Of a DNA stretch of 64,000 nt, positions 60,234 to 64,000 are shown piece by piece. The notes beneath the pieces are model-generated. The model was given only the letters and a program-made list of their open reading frames with translations. It ran no database searches and was not told where the DNA came from. Positions within the stretch are counted from its first letter, which is position 1. Each line of letters opens with the position of its first letter. Made by a program: the position numbers and the translations under genes. This DNA comes from Lysobacter sp. (lineage in GTDB: Bacteria > Pseudomonadota > Gammaproteobacteria > Xanthomonadales > Xanthomonadaceae): positions 1 to 64,000 of the forward strand of contig JAHCAU010000002.1 in the NCBI GenBank assembly GCA_019634715.1, written 5' to 3'.

Positions 60234-60847
60234 TCACGCTGTACGGCATGTCGGATTCGGGCAACTGCTACAAGCTGCAATTGCTGATGTCGAACCTCGG
60301 CCGCGGATACGCCTGGGAGGAGATCGACGTCCTGCGCGGCGAGAACCTCTCGCCCGAATTCCTGGCCATGAACGACCGCGGCAAGGTGCCGGTCATGAAG
60401 CTCGACGACGGCCGCACCATGTCGGAATCGAACGCGATCCTGCATTACCTCGCCGAAGGCAGCGCGCTGCTGCCGACCGATCCGTGGGATCGCGCCAAGA
60501 CCCTGCAGTGGATGTTCTTCGAGCAGTACAGCCACGAGCCGTACATCGCGGTCGCGCGCTTCATCCGCAGGTTCCTGCCGCCGGATCATCCGCGCCGTGC
60601 CACGCTCGATGCGCTGACCGCCTCGGGCAATGAAGCGCTGGCGGCGATGGAGCGGCACCTGTGCCGCCTGCCGTGGTTCGGCGGCGAGCGCTACACCATC
60701 GCCGACGTCGCACTGTTCGCCTACACGCATGTCGCCGAGGACGGCGGTTTCGACCTCGGCGGATATCCGCATGTCGAACGCTGGCTCAAGCGCGTGCAGG
60801 CGCAGCCGGGCTTCGTGCCGATGCGCGAGGCCGACCGCCCGGGCTGA
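60230..60847 (+). CDS. Glutathione S-transferase family protein
   Basis: 205 residues from ATG 60230, overlapping the acetyltransferase stop. Thioredoxin-like N-domain (MITLYGMSDSGNCYKLQLLM with Ser as likely catalytic residue, NDRGKVPVMKLDDGRTMSES with the Glu-Ser glutathione motif) and the all-helical C-domain (YTIADVALFAYTHVAEDGGF, the N-capping motif). Resembles the bacterial beta/nu-type GSTs. Last gene of a four-gene coupled operon. Confidence 0.9.
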   Translation: MITLYGMSDSGNCYKLQLLMSNLGRGYAWEEIDVLRGENLSPEFLAMNDRGKVPVMKLDDGRTMSESNAILHYLAEGSALLPTDPWDRAKTLQWMFFEQYSHEPYIAVARFIRRFLPPDHPRRATLDALTASGNEALAAMERHLCRLPWFGGERYTIADVALFAYTHVAEDGGFDLGGYPHVERWLKRVQAQPGFVPMREADRPG

Positions 60848-60865
60848 ACGCCGTCGCCGCTTTTC

Positions 60866-60944
60866 TGTAGGGCGGATCGAAGATCCGCTGCACCGCTTCC
60901 GAAGCCCCACCCGACATTCCAGCGGATCTCCGATCCGCTCTACA
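60866..60944. repeat. TGTAG...CTACA inverted repeat
   Basis: Arms TGTAGGGCGGATCGAAGATC (from 60866) and GATCTCCGATCCGCTCTACA (to 60944) are mostly complementary around a short centre. It is related in its ends to the repeat at 35048. Lies between the GST gene and the E1 dehydrogenase gene and may end the operon. Confidence 0.7.
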
Positions 60945-60966
60945 CACACACCGCAGAGCCACACAC

Positions 60967-63237
60967 ATGTTCGCGACCGTTCCGAATCCCATCCCGGCCC
61001 GCATGAAGGGCCTGAACCGCGCCGAGATCTGCGACGTCAACTTCCAGGAGTTCGTGAAGGGCTGGGACGGCCGCGCGCAGCCGAAACCGGCGCCGGGCGA
61101 GTCCATCCTGGACGGCAGCGCGCTGGATGCGCAGGGCTTCCGCGAACTGTTCGAGTCGCAGCTGATCAGTCGCCACCTCGATCTGATGGCGCGCGTGCTG
61201 CGCGTGCAGAACAAGGTCTTCTACACCATCGGCTCGTCCGGCCACGAGGGCAACGCGATGGTCGCGCGCGCCACGCGCCACACCGATCCGGCGTTCCTGC
61301 ACTACCGCTCGGGCGGTTTCATGGCCGAGCGTTTCCGTAAACTGCCAGGCATGGATCCGATCATGGATTCGGCGCTGTCGTTCGCGGCCAGCGCGGAAGA
61401 TCCGGCCAGCGGCGGTCGCCACAAGGTGTGGGGCAGCAAGCCGTTGTGGGTGCTGCCGCAGACCTCGACCATCGCCTCGCACCTGCCGAAGGCGTTGGGC
61501 ACCGCGATCGCGATCGAGCACGCGCGCCGCATCGGCCACGCGCTGCCGATCCCCGACGACAGCATCGCGATCTGCTCCTTCGGCGATGCGTCGAGCAACC
61601 ACGCCACGGCGCAGACCGCCTTCAACGCCGCCGCCTGGACCGCGTACCAGAAACTGCCCGCGCCGGTGCTGTACGTGTGCGAAGACAACGGCATCGGCAT
61701 CTCGGTGAAGACCCCGGACGGCTGGGTCGCGCGCAACTACCGCGATCGCGCCGACCTGGACTACTTCTACGCCGATGGCCTCGACCTGGCGAACGGCTAC
61801 GGCCAGGTGCAGGCGGCGGTCGAGCACTGCCGGCGCACGCGTCGTCCGACCTTCCTGCACCTGCGCACCACGCGCATCATGGGCCACGCCGGCACCGACT
61901 TCGAGATCGAATGGCGCAGCATCGATGAACTGTGTCGCGTCGAAGCGGGCGACCCGCTGCTGCGCAGCGCGCAGATCGCGCTGGAATCGGGGCTGATGTC
62001 GAAGGACGAGATCCTCGGCCTGTACGAAGCGACGCGCAGGAAGTGCTTCGATGCCGCGGAAGACGCCGACAGCCGTCCGCGCATCACCACGCTGGAGGAG
62101 GTGATGCGCCCGCTGGCGCCGTACACGCCGGACAAGGTCAAGGCCGAGGCCGAGCGCTTCGACTTCGCCGGGAAGCGAGCCGAGGTCTTCGGTGGCGAGG
62201 CGAAGCTGCCCGAGAACCAGCCGCCGAAACATCTGGCGATCCAGATCGGCATGGCGCTGCACGACCTGTTCATCAAGTATCCCGAGTCGATGCTGTTCGG
62301 CGAGGACGTGGCGCAGAAGGGCGGCGTGTACACGGTGACCAAGGGCCTGCACAAGGCCTTCGGCCCGAAGCGCATCTTCAACACGCTGCTCGACGAGACC
62401 GTGATCCTGGGCCTGGCCCAGGGCTACGCCAACATGGGCATGCTGCCGCTGCCGGAAATCCAGTACTTGGCGTACTTCCACAACGCCTGCGACCAGATCC
62501 GCGGCGAAGCGGCGAGCCTGCAGTTCTTCAGCAACGGGCAGTACCGCAACCCGATGGTGATGCGCGTGGCCTCGCTGGGTTACCAGCGCGGTTTCGGCGG
62601 CCATTTCCACAACGACAACTCGATCACCGCACTGCGCGACATCCCGGGACTGGTGGTCGGGTGCCCGTCGCGCGGCGACGACGCGGCGATGATGCTGCGC
62701 ACGATGATGGCCCTGGCCAAGGTCGATGGCCGCGTCTGCGCCTATCTCGAACCGATCGCGCTGTACATGACCAAGGACCTGTACGAGGCCGGCGACGGCC
62801 TGTGGCTCACCGAGTATCCGTCGCCGGAGAAGGCGATGACGCTCGGCGAGGGCCGCGTGTATGGCGAAGGCGATGATCTGGTGGTGTTCACCTTCGGCAA
62901 CGGCGTGCCGATGAGCCTGCGCGCCGCGCGCGCGATCGAGGCGAAGCATGGCTGGAAGGTGCGCGTGGTCGACCTGCGCTGGCTGGCGCCGCTCAACGAC
63001 GCCTTCATCCGCGAGCAGGCGGCGAGCGCGAAGCGCATCCTGGTCGTCGACGAGGGGCGTCGCAGCGCGGGCGTGGGCGAGGGCGTGATCACCGCTGTGG
63101 TGGAGGGCGGTTTCGGCGCGACGCCGCTGCGCCGGGTGGTCGGTGCCGACACCTTCACCCCGCTCGCGGGCGCCGCCTTCCTGGTGATCCCGGCGGACGA
63201 GGACATCGTCGCCGCTGCGGACGCGCTGGCTGGCTGA
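60967..63237 (+). CDS. Fused 2-oxoacid dehydrogenase E1 alpha-beta (branched-chain type)
   Basis: 756 residues, a natural fusion of E1 alpha and E1 beta of a thiamine-diphosphate 2-oxoacid dehydrogenase. Alpha half: LPQTSTIASHLPKALGTAIA, CSFGDASSNHATAQTAFNAA (ThDP motif GDA...N) and VCEDNGIGISVKTP. Beta half from about residue 425: MALHDLFIKYPESMLFGEDV, FNTLLDETVILGLAQGYANM, ISVKT is not repeated, and the C-terminal transketolase-like VVDLRWLAPLNDAFIRE. Likely substrate is 2-oxoisovalerate or a relative. No E2 or E3 gene is nearby. Confidence 0.87.
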   Translation: MFATVPNPIPARMKGLNRAEICDVNFQEFVKGWDGRAQPKPAPGESILDGSALDAQGFRELFESQLISRHLDLMARVLRVQNKVFYTIGSSGHEGNAMVARATRHTDPAFLHYRSGGFMAERFRKLPGMDPIMDSALSFAASAEDPASGGRHKVWGSKPLWVLPQTSTIASHLPKALGTAIAIEHARRIGHALPIPDDSIAICSFGDASSNHATAQTAFNAAAWTAYQKLPAPVLYVCEDNGIGISVKTPDGWVARNYRDRADLDYFYADGLDLANGYGQVQAAVEHCRRTRRPTFLHLRTTRIMGHAGTDFEIEWRSIDELCRVEAGDPLLRSAQIALESGLMSKDEILGLYEATRRKCFDAAEDADSRPRITTLEEVMRPLAPYTPDKVKAEAERFDFAGKRAEVFGGEAKLPENQPPKHLAIQIGMALHDLFIKYPESMLFGEDVAQKGGVYTVTKGLHKAFGPKRIFNTLLDETVILGLAQGYANMGMLPLPEIQYLAYFHNACDQIRGEAASLQFFSNGQYRNPMVMRVASLGYQRGFGGHFHNDNSITALRDIPGLVVGCPSRGDDAAMMLRTMMALAKVDGRVCAYLEPIALYMTKDLYEAGDGLWLTEYPSPEKAMTLGEGRVYGEGDDLVVFTFGNGVPMSLRAARAIEAKHGWKVRVVDLRWLAPLNDAFIREQAASAKRILVVDEGRRSAGVGEGVITAVVEGGFGATPLRRVVGADTFTPLAGAAFLVIPADEDIVAAADALAG

Positions 63238-63345
63238 ACGGACGGCCGCCGCCGGGTGCCTCGTCCGCCCCGACGGGTGTAGGATCGGACGGCGTGGCGG
63301 CTTCGCTGCCGTCCGCAGCCCACACACAGGATCAGGGAGTCGGCG

Positions 63346-63819
63346 ATGAAATACGAAGCGAAGTACGCCTCGGACCCGGGGCATCCGGATTACGACCGCT
63401 ACATGAACCTGAAGGACATGGTCGACCGGATGCATGGCGAGAACGGCGTCGACATCACTTCCCACGACATCAGCCACCGCGCCACCGCCGCCATGCTGCG
63501 CGCGATCAAGAAGGACACGATCGACGAGCGCAGTCGTCTCGAGCCGGGCGAGATCGACGGCGTGGTCCTGAGCCGGGGCAATGGTCAGGCGCAGACCGGC
63601 GAGTACGCGATCGCCTACCAGGGGGATCCGGCCAATCCCACGGTGCGCACCCTCGGCGTGCCGACCCGCGAACTGCTGGTGCCTGCCGAACAGAACCTGC
63701 AGGAGATCAACCGCATCAACGAGCAGGCGCAGCGCACGCAGGCCCAGGAACGCCAGCAGACCCAGGCGCGCCAGCAGGACCAGGAAACTCAGGCCACCGC
63801 GCCGCGATCCATGTTCTGA
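63346..63819 (+). CDS. Orphan XVIPCD-like protein, possible type IV secretion substrate
   Basis: 157 residues. The body resembles the XVIPCD domain by which Xanthomonad type IV secretion effectors bind VirD4: SDPGHPDYDRYMNLKDMVDR, then helices with AAMLRAIKKDTIDE, the strand IDGVVLSRGNG, YAIAYQGDPANPTVRTLGV, PVE-like LVPAEQNLQEINRIN, and a C-terminal tail rich in Gln (about 12 of the last 35 residues). A Gln-rich tail is typical for XVIPCDs. No N-terminal toxin domain is present, unlike classic effectors. No immunity-type gene is seen beside it in the window. Confidence 0.65.
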   Translation: MKYEAKYASDPGHPDYDRYMNLKDMVDRMHGENGVDITSHDISHRATAAMLRAIKKDTIDERSRLEPGEIDGVVLSRGNGQAQTGEYAIAYQGDPANPTVRTLGVPTRELLVPAEQNLQEINRINEQAQRTQAQERQQTQARQQDQETQATAPRSMF

Positions 63820-63869
63820 GACGCTGTTCCGGGACGGCATTCCGCGACGGTCCCATGTCCATGTTCATC

Positions 63870-63900
63870 GAAGCCCGGCCGATGCCGGGCTTCGTCGTTT
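63870..63900 (+). terminator. Terminator after XVIPCD-like gene
   Basis: GAAGCCCGGC and GCCGGGCTTC pair perfectly over CGAT, followed by GTCGTTT, 51 bases past the stop. Nothing else is recognised from here to the window end. Confidence 0.8.
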
Positions 63901-64000
63901 CCGGGCGCACGTCACATTCTCCGTGCTGATCCGTATGGTTCCGTGTCGAAGGTGCGGTGTACCATCGGTCCATCCCGCATCGCGCCATTGAAGGCCCGCA

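Overview
The window joins two genomes' worth of signal. Positions 1 to about 11,150 look like a high-GC Deinococcota (Thermus/Truepera-type) bacterium. They carry a DHA2 exporter with a divergent MarR regulator, a tRNA-Lys/tRNA-Glu operon, and complex I genes nuoA to nuoH plus the first two thirds of nuoI, all closest in sequence features to Thermus Nqo subunits. From about 11,175 to the end everything looks like a Lysobacteraceae/Xanthomonadaceae gammaproteobacterium: nuoJKLMN, then initiator tRNA-rimP-nusA-infB-rbfA-truB-rpsO-pnp in the usual Xanthomonas order, many Xanthomonad-type intergenic repeats, TonB receptors, and an orphan XVIPCD protein. The switch falls inside nuoI, in the codons for a conserved iron-sulfur motif. 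A chimeric assembly is the simplest explanation. Homologous replacement of half an operon is the alternative.

Layout. 1-2,044: drug exporter and MarR regulator. 2,045-2,649: tRNA operon and nuo promoter. 2,650-17,452: a formally complete but mosaic nuoA-N operon. 17,453-27,650: transcription, translation and RNA-decay operon with its own promoters and terminators. 27,733-33,358: TonB receptor and a DUF1800/DUF1501 pair. 33,504-52,163: a region rich in 3-hydroxybutyrate functions. 52,208-63,819: mixed housekeeping and peripheral genes (inactive-looking M13 peptidase, TatD, glutaryl-CoA dehydrogenase, tandem acetyltransferases, GST, fused E1 dehydrogenase, XVIPCD protein).

The most coherent biology is the 33-52 kb region. 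It holds a secreted 3HB-oligomer hydrolase, a TonB receptor, a GntP-type permease, 3-hydroxybutyrate dehydrogenase, a class III PHA synthase (PhaE/PhaC), a solute-symporter hybrid histidine kinase of CrbS type and a LuxR-type response regulator. The receptor/permease and hydrolase/regulator divergent intergenic regions share an element of the form GT(A/C)C-N4-GTAC, each followed about 25 bp later by a TAGG(C/T)T box. I infer a small regulon for scavenging, oxidising and storing 3-hydroxybutyrate. No prophage, insertion sequence or CRISPR array was seen.
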